Shown: positions 46,471 through 56,710 of the stretch, one piece after another
Position numbering within the stretch: the stretch's first letter is position 1
Layout: every line of letters begins with the position of its first letter
Assembly: GCA_017462345.1 (NCBI GenBank)
Contig: JAFTRI010000036.1
Span: 62,001-126,000 of the forward strand
Direction: 5' to 3'
Length of the DNA stretch: 64,000 bases
DNA from: Muribaculaceae bacterium
GTDB taxonomy: Bacteria; Bacteroidota; Bacteroidia; Bacteroidales; Muribaculaceae
Notes under the pieces: generated by a model
What the model saw: only the letters and a program-made list of their open reading frames with translations
Database searches by the model: none
What the model was told of the DNA's origin: nothing
Program-made: the position numbers and the translations under genes

Positions 46471-49092
46471 ATGAATGAATTAGCGACAAAATATAGCCCG
46501 TCCGATGTCGAAGAGAAATGGTATGGCTATTGGATGGAACACGATCTGTTCAAGTCAGTTCCCGATTCCCGTGAACCGTACACTATCGTTATCCCTCCGC
46601 CTAATGTTACAGGTGTCCTGCACATGGGGCACATGCTCAATAACACTATCCAGGATATTCTCATACGCCGTGCGCGCATGGAGGGGAAGAACGCCCTTTG
46701 GGTGCCGGGAACCGACCATGCCTCGATTGCTACCGAGGCTAAGGTGGTAGCAAAGCTTGCCGCTGAGGGGATCAGGAAAACTGACCTTACACGTGACGAG
46801 TTCCTGAAACATGCCTGGGCATGGACCGAGAAGCATGGCGGCATTATCCTTGAACAGCTGAAGAAGCTTGGGGCATCGTGTGACTGGAGCCGCACGGCAT
46901 TCACCATGGACGAGCTTCGCAGCAAGAGCGTGATCAAGGTGTTTGTCGACTTGTACAACAAAGGGTTGATTTACCGTGGGGTGCGCATGGTCAATTGGGA
47001 TCCTGCGGCTCTCACTGCCTTATCGGATGAAGAGGTAATATATAGGGAGGAACACAGTAAGCTCTACCACTTGCGCTACTATGTTGAGGGTGAGGACCGG
47101 TATATAGTCGTGGCGACAACACGCCCCGAGACCATTCTCGGTGATACTGCCGTGTGTGTGAATCCCAACGATGAGCGTTATGGCTGGCTGAGAGGCAAGA
47201 GAGTGATTGTGCCGTTGGTGGGACGTGCCGTACCCATCATCATGGATGAATATGTGGAAATGGATTTCGGTACGGGTTGCCTCAAGGTGACTCCGGCTCA
47301 CGATGTCAATGACTACATGCTTGGAGAGAAATACAACCTGCCGACAATCGACATTTTCAATGACAACGGCACAATAAGCGAAGCCGGTGGAATGTATGTC
47401 GGGAAAGACCGTTTCGATGTGCGTGTGGAAATTGTTAAGGATCTTGATGCCGCAGGTCTTGTAGAGAAAATAGAGGATTACGATAATAAGGTTGGCTATT
47501 CCGAGCGCACCAAGGTTGTCATTGAGCCCAAGCTGTCGATGCAGTGGTTCTTGAAAATGGATGAAATTATCAAGCCGGCTCTTGATGCGGTAATGGATGA
47601 TGACATAAAGTTCTATCCTCCTAAGTTCAAGAACACCTACCGTCATTGGATGACCAATATCAAGGACTGGTGTATAAGCCGCCAGTTGTGGTGGGGACAC
47701 CGCATCCCTGCATACTTCCTTCCGGAAGGCGGGTTTGTCGTGGCTGAGACTGTTGAGGAAGCTCTTGAGCTGGCAAAGGCAAAAACCGGCAATGACGGCT
47801 TGACCGTCGGGGATTTGCGCCATGATGAAGACTGTCTCGACACATGGTTCAGTTCATGGCTGTGGCCCGTATCTCTTTTCAACGGCATTCTTGATCCTGA
47901 CAATGAGGAGATAAAATATTATTATCCGACAAGTGACCTTGTAACAGGTCCTGACATCATTTTCTTCTGGGTTGCCCGAATGATTATTGCGGGATATGAA
48001 TATATCGGCAAGAAACCTTTCGGCTCGGTGTATTTTACCGGAATTGTACGCGACAAGTTGGGACGCAAGATGTCCAAGTCGCTTGGAAATTCGCCTGATC
48101 CGCTTGACCTTATTGCCACATACGGTGCCGATGGAGTGCGCATGGGTATGATGCTTGCTGCCCCGGCAGGCAATGACATCCTGTATGATGACAAGCTTTG
48201 TGAGCAGGGACGTAATTTCTGTAATAAGATATGGAATGCGTTCCGTCTGGTGAAAGGGTGGAATGTTGCGGATGTCGAGCAGCCAGAATATGCACTGAAA
48301 GCTACGGCATGGTTTGATGCGAAACTGAATGAAACTCTTGCCGAAGTTAAGGACTTGTTCTCCAAATTCCGTCTCTCTGAAGCGTTGATGGCTGTATACC
48401 GCCTGTTCTGGGACGAGTTCTCGTCATGGTATCTCGAGATGATAAAGCCTGCATACGGTCAGCCTATTGACAGGAAAACGTATGACGAGACGTTGGGATA
48501 CTTTGACGTATTGCTACGTCTGCTGCATCCTTTTATGCCTTTTATCACCGAGGAGCTTTGGCAGCATCTGCAGGAACGCAAGGATGGGGAATCAATCATG
48601 TATGCCGTGATTCCGGATGCCGGGACGGTTGATCCCGCGGTACTTTCAGCAATGGAATACGCCAAGGAAATCGTGGTCGGCGTGCGTGGAGTGCGTGCGA
48701 CCAAGAATATAGCTCCAAAAGAGATGCTCACATTGAACGTTATCGGCGGATTGACATCGGATAACCGGTCGGTCATTGCCAAACTTGCCAATTTGTCCGA
48801 AATAAAGTCTGTGACTGAAAAAGACCCTTCAGCAGCAGGGTTTATGGTAGGAACTACTGAGTTCAATGTGCCGTTGACTGATAATATTGACATTGAAGCC
48901 GAGCTGGCAAAACTCAATAAGGATCTCGAATACTATAAGGGTTTCAAAAACTCTGTACTGAAGAAATTGGGTAATGAACGGTTTGTCAGCAACGCTCCGG
49001 CGGCAGTTGTCGACGGTGAACGCCGAAAGCTCGCCGATGCCGAGACTAAAATAAAGAATCTCGAAGAAAGTATTGCAGCCCTATCCAAATAA
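46471..49092 (+). CDS. valS: Valine--tRNA ligase
   Basis: Class I aminoacyl-tRNA synthetase of 873 residues. The HIGH equivalent is HMGHMLNN (about 50-57) and the KMSKS loop is [16 protein letters not shown] (about 531-546). The CP1 editing domain ([17 protein letters not shown], about 215-232) and a C-terminal coiled-coil arm (about 810-873) are present. It is cytosolic and essential. It starts [18 protein letters not shown], and a strong terminator follows. Confidence 0.98.
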   Translation: MNELATKYSPSDVEEKWYGYWMEHDLFKSVPDSREPYTIVIPPPNVTGVLHMGHMLNNTIQDILIRRARMEGKNALWVPGTDHASIATEAKVVAKLAAEGIRKTDLTRDEFLKHAWAWTEKHGGIILEQLKKLGASCDWSRTAFTMDELRSKSVIKVFVDLYNKGLIYRGVRMVNWDPAALTALSDEEVIYREEHSKLYHLRYYVEGEDRYIVVATTRPETILGDTAVCVNPNDERYGWLRGKRVIVPLVGRAVPIIMDEYVEMDFGTGCLKVTPAHDVNDYMLGEKYNLPTIDIFNDNGTISEAGGMYVGKDRFDVRVEIVKDLDAAGLVEKIEDYDNKVGYSERTKVVIEPKLSMQWFLKMDEIIKPALDAVMDDDIKFYPPKFKNTYRHWMTNIKDWCISRQLWWGHRIPAYFLPEGGFVVAETVEEALELAKAKTGNDGLTVGDLRHDEDCLDTWFSSWLWPVSLFNGILDPDNEEIKYYYPTSDLVTGPDIIFFWVARMIIAGYEYIGKKPFGSVYFTGIVRDKLGRKMSKSLGNSPDPLDLIATYGADGVRMGMMLAAPAGNDILYDDKLCEQGRNFCNKIWNAFRLVKGWNVADVEQPEYALKATAWFDAKLNETLAEVKDLFSKFRLSEALMAVYRLFWDEFSSWYLEMIKPAYGQPIDRKTYDETLGYFDVLLRLLHPFMPFITEELWQHLQERKDGESIMYAVIPDAGTVDPAVLSAMEYAKEIVVGVRGVRATKNIAPKEMLTLNVIGGLTSDNRSVIAKLANLSEIKSVTEKDPSAAGFMVGTTEFNVPLTDNIDIEAELAKLNKDLEYYKGFKNSVLKKLGNERFVSNAPAAVVDGERRKLADAETKIKNLEESIAALSK

Positions 49093-49117
49093 GGATAAGG
49101 TTGACCCACAATTAATT

Positions 49118-49154
49118 AAAAGCCGTGACTTGGATAATCTCAGTCACGGCTTTT
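49118..49154 (+). terminator. Rho-independent terminator of valS
   Basis: AAAAGCCGTGACT (49118-49130) pairs perfectly with AGTCACGGCTTTT (49142-49154), 13 bp, with flanking A/T runs that may serve the converging minus-strand gene as well. Confidence 0.85.
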
Positions 49155-49179
49155 AATTTTACGGCTGGCATAATGTCCT

Positions 49180-50010
49180 CTAACGGAAATATCTTTTCTC
49201 AAGTGACTTATAAACAGGAGTGCCTTTTATCGAATCAATCCATTTATTCAGGCTGTCGCATAATTCCTTGTCCCTGCTGTTGACAACCCAAGGCTGGAAC
49301 TGCGTGAATGAAATAGATGTGCTGATATCCACTGACGGATATTCACGCGCAAGCAGTTCCGCTACACGTTCATTAATCACTGCTTGTTTTATCTCACCTG
49401 TGGCAACCATCAGAAACAATTGCTCCGAGGCGTAAATCGGCTCTTCAACAGTGTATATCGTGTCTCCGATTTCTCTTGCAAGATTGGCTATGCGTCCGGC
49501 GAATGGCGAGCCTGCTACAACCCATACGGTATCTCCGGCAAGCTCAAGCGGAGTATTTATCCGGCATTTTCCGCTGATACTGTCTTTTAGCTGTACCAAT
49601 ACCTGACGGTCAAGGTAAATAGGCTCGGTAAAAAGAAAGCTGTCTTGATATTCTGTTGTCTTGGGAATGTCGGACACTACGATGTCATAACGTCCCTCTT
49701 TCAGTTCGGCTAATGATTTGGACAATGTTACGACAGGATAAAATTTCAACCTGACATTGTTCTTTCGGGCAATGAGACGCAGCATGTCATAGTTGAATCC
49801 GCCTAAGGTGTCGTTATATGTGTACAGTGAAAGCGGGGAATATTCAATGGCGACATGTATTGTGTCGGTGCCAGTATGTTGTTGAACCGGAGTATTGCCT
49901 GTGCGGTGTCCGTTGTCGCAGTTCTTCAGCATGAACATCAGGACCAATGTCGCGACCAACACTAATACATAAATGAACATCCGTCCGTTATATGCTTTTA
50001 ATTCTCTCAT
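49180..50010 (-). CDS. Membrane-anchored family 3 substrate-binding protein
   Basis: A 276-residue protein with a short basic N terminus, one hydrophobic anchor (FIYVLVLVATLVLMFML, about 12-28) and a solute-binding fold of the SBP_bac_3 type. The fold shows IEYSPLSLYTYNDTLGGFNYDMLRLIA split over about 55-82, then GRYDIVVSDIP (about 108) and GEIKQAVINERVAELL (about 205). No ABC permease or ATPase is nearby, and there is no lytic transglycosylase domain as in MltF. It starts 2 bp after the porin gene, so a porin-linked binding or sensing role is likely. Ligand unknown. Confidence 0.8.
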   Translation of the reverse strand: MRELKAYNGRMFIYVLVLVATLVLMFMLKNCDNGHRTGNTPVQQHTGTDTIHVAIEYSPLSLYTYNDTLGGFNYDMLRLIARKNNVRLKFYPVVTLSKSLAELKEGRYDIVVSDIPKTTEYQDSFLFTEPIYLDRQVLVQLKDSISGKCRINTPLELAGDTVWVVAGSPFAGRIANLAREIGDTIYTVEEPIYASEQLFLMVATGEIKQAVINERVAELLAREYPSVDISTSISFTQFQPWVVNSRDKELCDSLNKWIDSIKGTPVYKSLEKRYFR

Positions 50011-50012
50011 GG

Positions 50013-51974
50013 CTAATTGGAAAAATCAACCGATAATCCCATCTGGAACCGGCGAGGGTTTAAAGGATAGTGTGGCATCGAGAAATAGTTGTCTCCTGTC
50101 AATCCTTGATTGACATGCGAGAACATGATATAGAATCGGGTCTTGCCGAGTTTCATGTTGATGTATGCATTCATGAACGGATAGTTACCGACTTCCATTT
50201 CATTCTGATTATAGAAACATGAGAGAGCCGGCTGATAGCTGACACCTTTGTACTTCGTGTAATAGTCACAGTCAACGCCCAACTGTACATCAAGGACTCC
50301 TGCGACTTTAAACAGTATATAGAGATTGGAATAGATAGAGAAGTCCGGTATAGGGATTACAGATTCATCCGATGATTTCTGATAAGTCAGCTTATTGTTC
50401 CAGTGTAGAATTCCTAATTTAAAATTCTGATTCAATGATGCGTTAAATACCTGCACGCTTCCGCCATGCTGGGTGGGAAGAGACTCGTCATTGAAGTACA
50501 CATAGTTCTGTAGATTCTCAGCTCCAATGTTTACGAATGTATTGGTGTGCGGAATATCTATTTTTCCGCCAATGCGGAAACGTCTTATCTTCCCAAAGTC
50601 GTTGTCCCAGATAAAATGGTTGGAGACGAAATGTTTCATCAGGTAAGGCGCTTCCTCATTTTTGAAATGTCCGTATCCGGTAATGGTGACGCTGTCTCCA
50701 AACAGACGGAAACGGGTCGACAGATTTCCGCGGACATTCACATCTCCTGCCGCTGTTCCTGCAACGCCAAACTGTGCCGTCGCCTCATATCTTAAAAGTG
50801 TTCCACGCTGTTTAGTGAGTTGTGCGCCGACCCAAAACCGGTTCTCGGTAGCATTTGCCGGTACTTTTGAGACAGGGTAGGGGGTGAGGCTTTCAGGCAG
50901 GGGCGATACACGGTCGATGGTGTCAGTTGCCTGAGTGTATTTTCTCACTTCATGTGTCGCGTATGCGGCGAGTCCGGCTTTGGCATACTTATGGAATCCC
51001 TCAAGCAGTGATACGCCAATAGTATTGGATAGAGACCAATAGCTTGTCCAATCATTGGTCTGGGATGCGTTAAGGTAGGTGTTTTTCCAGAACTGTTCGG
51101 CTTCACCCGGGGCATCATTGCGGAAATTGTGTTCGGCACCTTTGTAGTTCAACGTCCAGATAAAACTTGATACGGGAATATATGTCCGCTTGACAGTCGT
51201 GTCATTCACCTGCTCCTCTTGGTAATAACCTACTTTGTACCGGTTGTTAATGAACAGTTCTTTGCCTTTGTTCCGTGTGTGAGCCGCTGATAAATAAGTG
51301 GGAATAGTCTTTGTGTCTACCGATGTCGACCCTCCTTGTATTTCTGCCGGGTCGGTTATGTAGCGGTCATCGGTAATCCCTCCGTTTTCCTTGTTCAGTA
51401 AATTATACTGATTGAAATAAGCCTGCATTTCATATCTGTCGCCCATGTATGAACCGGAAAATCCCCATATAAGCCCTTTGGCTGCCTGATAATTATAACT
51501 TCCTTTGGAGTAAATATAGTCAACCAATGCCCCTATCTGTGTCCGGGAATTGGCATTACCCGAAAACGTCGCCTTAAGTCGTTCCTGTGAATTTTCTTTC
51601 CCGCCTCCTGTATTGTATGACAATAATGTCATCGGGGCAGGGGTGTTGTAGAACTTCATGGTTGCAATCGAAGGTATCCATGCATCAATCGCATCACGGA
51701 AGAAAAAATCACTTCGTTCAGGACGCTCAAAAAACAACATCGTTTCGCCCTCTGCGCCAAGATTACCTGTAGTTGCGTATGCCGGAGTGACTTCCGAGGG
51801 GACAGACTGCTGGTAATAGTTATACAGTGTGGTGTCGATTGTAGAAGACTCATGCAACCCCAATGGCGGAATCACCCTCCATGCGTATGGGGTCAGCACC
51901 TTGACCGAATCTCGGGCAAATGACGGCAAGACGCCGCATACCAATATATTTATAACAATAAGTATCCTCTTCAT
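50013..51974 (-). CDS. Putative outer-membrane porin (Bacteroidetes type)
   Basis: A 653-residue beta-barrel candidate: signal peptide about 1-20 (ending SFARD), then RVIPPLGLHESSTIDTTLYNYY and FFRDAIDAWIP, features I associate with the uncharacterised putative porin family of Bacteroidales. Many alternating hydrophobic strands follow to a C-terminal aromatic (SVDFSN). It should form an outer-membrane channel. A TATCTTTG -7 element lies just upstream (51991-51984), and the gene is cotranscribed with the binding protein 2 bp downstream. The specific solute is not known. Confidence 0.8.
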   Translation of the reverse strand: MKRILIVINILVCGVLPSFARDSVKVLTPYAWRVIPPLGLHESSTIDTTLYNYYQQSVPSEVTPAYATTGNLGAEGETMLFFERPERSDFFFRDAIDAWIPSIATMKFYNTPAPMTLLSYNTGGGKENSQERLKATFSGNANSRTQIGALVDYIYSKGSYNYQAAKGLIWGFSGSYMGDRYEMQAYFNQYNLLNKENGGITDDRYITDPAEIQGGSTSVDTKTIPTYLSAAHTRNKGKELFINNRYKVGYYQEEQVNDTTVKRTYIPVSSFIWTLNYKGAEHNFRNDAPGEAEQFWKNTYLNASQTNDWTSYWSLSNTIGVSLLEGFHKYAKAGLAAYATHEVRKYTQATDTIDRVSPLPESLTPYPVSKVPANATENRFWVGAQLTKQRGTLLRYEATAQFGVAGTAAGDVNVRGNLSTRFRLFGDSVTITGYGHFKNEEAPYLMKHFVSNHFIWDNDFGKIRRFRIGGKIDIPHTNTFVNIGAENLQNYVYFNDESLPTQHGGSVQVFNASLNQNFKLGILHWNNKLTYQKSSDESVIPIPDFSIYSNLYILFKVAGVLDVQLGVDCDYYTKYKGVSYQPALSCFYNQNEMEVGNYPFMNAYINMKLGKTRFYIMFSHVNQGLTGDNYFSMPHYPLNPRRFQMGLSVDFSN

Positions 51975-51983
51975 AATGGATTA

Positions 51984-51991
51984 CAAAGATA
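51984..51991 (-). promoter_or_regulatory. Putative -7 element of the porin operon
   Basis: TATCTTTG on the minus strand fits TAnnTTTG, 9 bp before the porin ATG. The very short leader and lack of a clear -33 lower confidence. Confidence 0.35.
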
Positions 51992-52039
51992 CGAAATCAT
52001 TTTAATCCATATTTGGCAGAACGGCTCTTTTTGAAATTA

Positions 52040-52762
52040 TTACGAGATGTGCAATATAATGACGGTAACGTTATCCTCGCCTCCGGCATTTATTGCAGCG
52101 TTTACGAGTTGACGAGCCCCGCCTCCAGAAGTTATGATTTTTTCGATCATACTGTCATCAATCATATCATACAAACCGTCGGAACAAATAATGTATTTAT
52201 CCCCTGGGACAAGGTATGTAGGGACGATGTCGATAAACGCGTTGTCAATTCCTAAGGCATTATATATCAGATTGGAAGGGATGGAATCATCTCCTGTCCT
52301 GTTTCGTTCGGAATGATCGGTTGTAAGTTGTTTGAAATGTTCATATCTTATACGGTATACTCTGCTATCGCCTATATTCAGCAGGAATGCTTTATTCTCA
52401 TATATAAATATTCCCGAGAATGTACATCCCATTCGAGTCCCGTCGACATTGTCAATAATTTCCCTATTTATATCTTTTACCCATTGTTTAACATGGAGTA
52501 TTACTTCGTTCTCGTCAAGTCCCTCAGACAGCGTGGATAAAAAACTGCTGAAAGACCTGGTTGCCATCTCTGATGCTATTTCTCCATTATCAAAGCCTCC
52601 CATGCCATCGGAGACGATAGCCGTAAAACGTATACCATCAGGCATGTCAAATGAAAAACTTACAGCACTGTCACGAACAAATTCGTTAAATACCAACGCC
52701 ATGTCTTCATTATTCCGGCGAATTTTCCCCGTTTCACTGATTGCCTCGTATCTGATAGTCAT
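52040..52762 (-). CDS. PP2C-type protein serine/threonine phosphatase
   Basis: A 240-residue metal-dependent phosphatase of the Stp/PppA kind. Metal-binding motifs: VSDGMGGFDNGE (about 53-64), GDSRVYRIR (about 137), CSDGLYDMIDD (about 193) and the final GGEDNVTV (about 228-235). No membrane segment, so it acts in the cytosol. It is the last gene of the six-gene signalling unit and would remove phosphates placed by the membrane kinase at 56711. It lies 3 bp downstream of the FHA gene. All catalytic aspartates are intact. Confidence 0.95.
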   Translation of the reverse strand: MTIRYEAISETGKIRRNNEDMALVFNEFVRDSAVSFSFDMPDGIRFTAIVSDGMGGFDNGEIASEMATRSFSSFLSTLSEGLDENEVILHVKQWVKDINREIIDNVDGTRMGCTFSGIFIYENKAFLLNIGDSRVYRIRYEHFKQLTTDHSERNRTGDDSIPSNLIYNALGIDNAFIDIVPTYLVPGDKYIICSDGLYDMIDDSMIEKIITSGGGARQLVNAAINAGGEDNVTVIILHIS

Positions 52763-52765
52763 GAT

Positions 52766-53323
52766 TTATTCTACTATGAAGTCGTATGTATTTGCAATTT
52801 TTATCGTATCACCGATCTTGAAGCTTAATGTAGGTTGACATTTTATGTTATTTACCTTTGTCCCGTTACGCGAGTTCAGATCGGTAATAGTCCAATTTGC
52901 ACCGGTATTATGCAATTGGGCATGTGTGCCGGATATATATATCAGACCGCTTAATTCTGTAACATAATCACCGTTGGTTCTGCCTATAATCGCATTGTCT
53001 GACAGGTACAGTACAATATTTTCACTTCGGCATTTAAGTGCACTTGGAGATACTGTTGTGATTGTTGACGGATCTTGAGAAACACATGCGGAAGAGGTGT
53101 CAGGTTTAAAAATTGCTTCAACCTGACTTCGATCAGTGCTATGCTGAGAATTATCATGTAGAGACTGTGCCGGGATCAGTTTTTTCCCACACAGCCCGCA
53201 ATGTTTACCTTCACCTTTTCCAAACACATGACATGACGGGCAGATGTAAATTTGTCCGCCACATTGATCGCAATAGAAACTGTCGGGATCTATTATCATT
53301 TTGCAATATGGACATTCAGTCAT
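52766..53323 (-). CDS. Zinc-ribbon / FHA-domain protein
   Basis: A 185-residue cytosolic adapter. The N terminus has three CxxC-type pairs (CPYCKMIID, CDQCGGQIYICPSC, CGLCGKKL, about residues 4-45), enough for one and a half to two zinc ribbons. A polar linker (about 50-95) leads to an FHA domain (about 97-185) with AIIGRTNGD, the SGTHAQL Ser-x2-His site and DLNSRNGTKVN, the residues that read phospho-threonine. It sits between the phosphatase (3 bp) and the AAA+ gene (13 bp). It probably recruits partners phosphorylated by the operon's kinase. Confidence 0.92.
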   Translation of the reverse strand: MTECPYCKMIIDPDSFYCDQCGGQIYICPSCHVFGKGEGKHCGLCGKKLIPAQSLHDNSQHSTDRSQVEAIFKPDTSSACVSQDPSTITTVSPSALKCRSENIVLYLSDNAIIGRTNGDYVTELSGLIYISGTHAQLHNTGANWTITDLNSRNGTKVNNIKCQPTLSFKIGDTIKIANTYDFIVE

Positions 53324-53336
53324 AAACGGTGCTTAT

Positions 53337-56300
53337 TTATTGGGTTATTATCATATCGTCCCTGCGAAGAATATATAGTTCGTCCTTGTCAAATCCGGGA
53401 GCATCAATTTCTTTTCTTAATCGTCGTCCTTGATTTAATTTTACTCTGTCAAAGTAATTTCTGGCTTCTCGTGCATTTGCAAAGTTTGCACTTTTATTAT
53501 AAACCAGAATTGAAAAGTAACGGTTCATTTCTTCTTCTGCATCATGAGTCAGCCTGAGACCATTCTGTTTCACGATATTCTTGAATATTTGTGAAAGTTC
53601 CGGAGCCGTATAGTCCTCGAACATGATTGTACGTGTATAGCGTGATTCCAGTCCGGAATTTGTATTTATCCATTGTTTCATCTCTCTTGGGTATCCGGCT
53701 GCGATACTTACCATTTTTCCTTTGTAATCAAGTAATTTAGTGAGCAATACCGGCATCGCGTCTTTTCCGAATCCGTTAGCTCCGTCATTTAGTCCATACG
53801 CTTCATCAATAAAGAAAATGCCTCCTACCGCCCGATTAATCATCTGTTCTGTTTTCTTGGCAGTCTGTCCGACGTAACCGGCTATCAGATCCTTTGTTGT
53901 TACTTCAAGTACTTTATTTGACGGTAGCAATCCCAGCGTGTAGAATATATTCCCCATTATACGTGCTACGGTGGTCTTTCCTGTTCCCGGATTTCCAAGG
54001 AAAAGATAATGATCCAGACTTATATTGGCTTTTTCTCCACTTGCCTCAGCTCTACGCCGTTCAATTTCTATGGTATCGGCAAGTTCTCGTACTGCAGTTT
54101 TAACAGAAGACAGTCCCACCAATTGATCCAATTCCCTCATACATTCCGTAATGTCAATCTTCTTTGGCGGGTCGTATGGTATGTCACATTCTCGTATCGT
54201 ATTTAGTTCTTCATCCGATGCATTCTCATCCAATCGCATTGCTTGCCGTTCGATTGTGTCATTGAAGAGCTTTATGACGGTTCTTGCATTTCCGAATGTC
54301 TTATTTTTGGCTGTGACCATTTCCTCGATTTTCTTGTATAACAGTTCATCGGCCGCAGCTGTAAGGTGATAGTTGTTTTTTTTGACATGTTGCTTGAATA
54401 TCTCGGCAAGCTGGTCGACTGTATAGTCATCTATGTGTATGCGATGGGTGAACCGGCTTGAAAGTCCCGGATTGGCATTTTCGATAAACTCCTCTATCTC
54501 GGTTTTATAACCGGCAATAACGGTAATGAACTTGCCACCGTCATTAACCATTCTGGTCATAAGTGCCTCTATTGCCTCAGTTCCGGCTTTGTCTTTGTCA
54601 CCCGAGCCGTTGATTGGAACAAGATTATATGCTTCATCGATAAATAGGATTCCGCCCATTGCCTCATTTACGGCCTTGTCCATGTTCACTCCACCAGAGT
54701 TGGCATAACTGTCCAATAATGTTTTGCGTTCACGTTCCACTACATGGCCTTTCGGTAGCACCTGCATTGCTTTGAATAGTTCTCCCAACCGTTTTGCGAT
54801 CATGGTTTTTCCTGTACCGGGATTACCGGTGATTGCAATGTGAATATTGTCCAGGGTAGCTTTACCGGAACCGTTAAGACTCCGGCGTTTCTTTATTTTA
54901 ATGCTTTTGGTTATTGCCTTTAGGGTTTCTTTAACCGATTCCATACCCACAATATCATCCAGTTTCGCCAGTATCTCATCGGTGGTCAGTTCCTTATTTT
55001 CCTCTCCTTCGATATCTTTCAGGGAGATCAGTTTCTCGTTGCTTGGATTGTATGTGCCGTTTTCTCTTGATTTGGCGTTACGGTCCGATACCGAGTCTAT
55101 TGTGCGCTTAAACTTGTTACGTACCTCTCGTGCGTTACCGAAAGTTGCTGTGCGGCTCAGGTACATTTTTTCGAAAATATTGTCTATTTGAGCCTTTGCC
55201 TCATCCGATAAGGTGTACCCGTTTTCGCTAACCATACCTCTGAATATTTCAGCCAGTTCCGGTCCGGTAAAATCCCTGAAATTGACAGTTCGGTTAAATC
55301 GTGACTGCAGACCTGAATTTACCTGCATGAATTCGTTCATTTCCTTTGTGTATCCTGCAAGGATTACAGTAATTTCACCTCTGCGGTTTTCTGCCAATTG
55401 GAGCAACGTATCAACGGCTTCTTTCCCAACGCTGTCATTCTCAGAGGCCATGAGTGAATAAGCCTCATCGATGAACAGGACACCACCCATAGCTTCATCA
55501 AACCGTGACGCAACAAGTTTGGGCGTGTCGCCAACATATTGTGAGATGAGATCTTTTCTTGAGACTTCCACAAGTTGACCTATGGGGAGCACGCCGAGTG
55601 CATTAAGTGCATTGGCAAACAGCCGGGCCATTGTAGTTTTGCCTGTACCGGGGTTACCGAGGAATTGGAAATGATCCTCTATTTTGATTTGAGCATCTGT
55701 GCCTTTTATCTCACGCTCGGCAGTAATCTTGTTGCCTATTGAACGAAGTACTTTTTTTATGTCTTCAGTCCCCGTATATTTGTCAAATTCTGCCATTACC
55801 TCATCAAATGACTTTGGAATGAATTCCTTGCCATTAACGAGATTAGCACCGATAGAATTGTCGGTTATATTATTAGATATTGCCGATAGGCTTATGTCAT
55901 TGGCTCGCTTGGCGGCATTATGCCCCATTACAGCCAGCGCATCATCCGGGTTGCGCTTGTCATTGACGAATATCCTGCGCAGCTTTTGCTCCGCTTCATC
56001 GGTCAGAATCCATTGTTTGTCACGCAAGATGTTTTTTGTTATTGCAACAAGACCATCTATACTTATTTCCGATGTCTCTAAAAAATAATTTATTGCCGAG
56101 GCTGAGTTCGGATTGCTGTTGAAATAGTTTTTAAGCCGTTTTTGCCCCGTAAAAATCACTATCGGTTTGGTCTGATCCGATTTCCATCCTCGCATCGGTT
56201 GGAGTATATAGTCGATTTGCGCAACATCGGCAGCCTCTCCTTCCGGCACAAGTTTGTGCGCTTCTTCAATGATCAGCACTCCATTGCCTATTTTTTTGAT

Positions 56301-56699
56301 ATTGTCATCCAGAGTTTTGACCCAATTGGAGTAATCCACTGGATTAACGATGGTTGCAGTAGGTGATTCTGTTATACCCGCATTGAAGAATTCTTGAGCG
56401 ATATTCTTGGCAACTGTTGTTTTACCGGTTCCCGAGTCTCCTGTTATCACAAAACTTAATTCCATGCGACCTTTTATCTTCAGTTTCTGATTGCGTTGCG
56501 CCATGGAACAGGCTTTTTGAATTATATCCTGAAGTATTCTCTTTATGTTATCCTTGTCAATAAGAGAGGGGAACAGGACTCCGGAGTTAACACTGCTTCC
56601 TCCGTTGTTGCCGGATAATTGCCTTGCAATCGGTGTTCCGCACCATTTGCAGACCTTGGCAATTTCCCGGTTACTTCTTCCGCATTTTCTACAATCCAT
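53337..56699 (-). CDS. Zinc-ribbon protein with four tandem CbxX-type AAA+ modules
   Basis: A 1120-residue protein. It opens with a zinc ribbon (CRKCGRSN...CKWCGTP, 3-22), followed by four AAA+ modules. Walker A sites are GDSGTGKTT (about 86), GNPGTGKTT (about 346), GNPGTGKTM (about 625) and GNPGTGKTT (about 903). Matching Walker B sites are VLIIEEAH, VLFIDEAYS, ILFIDEAYN and IFFIDEAYG. Modules 2-4 carry the SGLxSRF/Y arginine-finger region and belong to the CbxX/CfqX clade; module 1 is divergent (EE instead of DE). CbxX proteins remodel protein complexes such as Rubisco. Here the partner is unknown, but position between kinase and FHA genes points to a regulated remodeller. Confidence 0.9.
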   Translation of the reverse strand: MDCRKCGRSNREIAKVCKWCGTPIARQLSGNNGGSSVNSGVLFPSLIDKDNIKRILQDIIQKACSMAQRNQKLKIKGRMELSFVITGDSGTGKTTVAKNIAQEFFNAGITESPTATIVNPVDYSNWVKTLDDNIKKIGNGVLIIEEAHKLVPEGEAADVAQIDYILQPMRGWKSDQTKPIVIFTGQKRLKNYFNSNPNSASAINYFLETSEISIDGLVAITKNILRDKQWILTDEAEQKLRRIFVNDKRNPDDALAVMGHNAAKRANDISLSAISNNITDNSIGANLVNGKEFIPKSFDEVMAEFDKYTGTEDIKKVLRSIGNKITAEREIKGTDAQIKIEDHFQFLGNPGTGKTTMARLFANALNALGVLPIGQLVEVSRKDLISQYVGDTPKLVASRFDEAMGGVLFIDEAYSLMASENDSVGKEAVDTLLQLAENRRGEITVILAGYTKEMNEFMQVNSGLQSRFNRTVNFRDFTGPELAEIFRGMVSENGYTLSDEAKAQIDNIFEKMYLSRTATFGNAREVRNKFKRTIDSVSDRNAKSRENGTYNPSNEKLISLKDIEGEENKELTTDEILAKLDDIVGMESVKETLKAITKSIKIKKRRSLNGSGKATLDNIHIAITGNPGTGKTMIAKRLGELFKAMQVLPKGHVVERERKTLLDSYANSGGVNMDKAVNEAMGGILFIDEAYNLVPINGSGDKDKAGTEAIEALMTRMVNDGGKFITVIAGYKTEIEEFIENANPGLSSRFTHRIHIDDYTVDQLAEIFKQHVKKNNYHLTAAADELLYKKIEEMVTAKNKTFGNARTVIKLFNDTIERQAMRLDENASDEELNTIRECDIPYDPPKKIDITECMRELDQLVGLSSVKTAVRELADTIEIERRRAEASGEKANISLDHYLFLGNPGTGKTTVARIMGNIFYTLGLLPSNKVLEVTTKDLIAGYVGQTAKKTEQMINRAVGGIFFIDEAYGLNDGANGFGKDAMPVLLTKLLDYKGKMVSIAAGYPREMKQWINTNSGLESRYTRTIMFEDYTAPELSQIFKNIVKQNGLRLTHDAEEEMNRYFSILVYNKSANFANAREARNYFDRVKLNQGRRLRKEIDAPGFDKDELYILRRDDMIITQ

Positions 56700-56710
56700 T
56701 TCGGCTAATA

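Noticed and set aside
47020-47823. 267-codon open frame opposite valS
   Set aside because: Antisense shadow of a highly conserved synthetase gene; no start-site features or family similarity.
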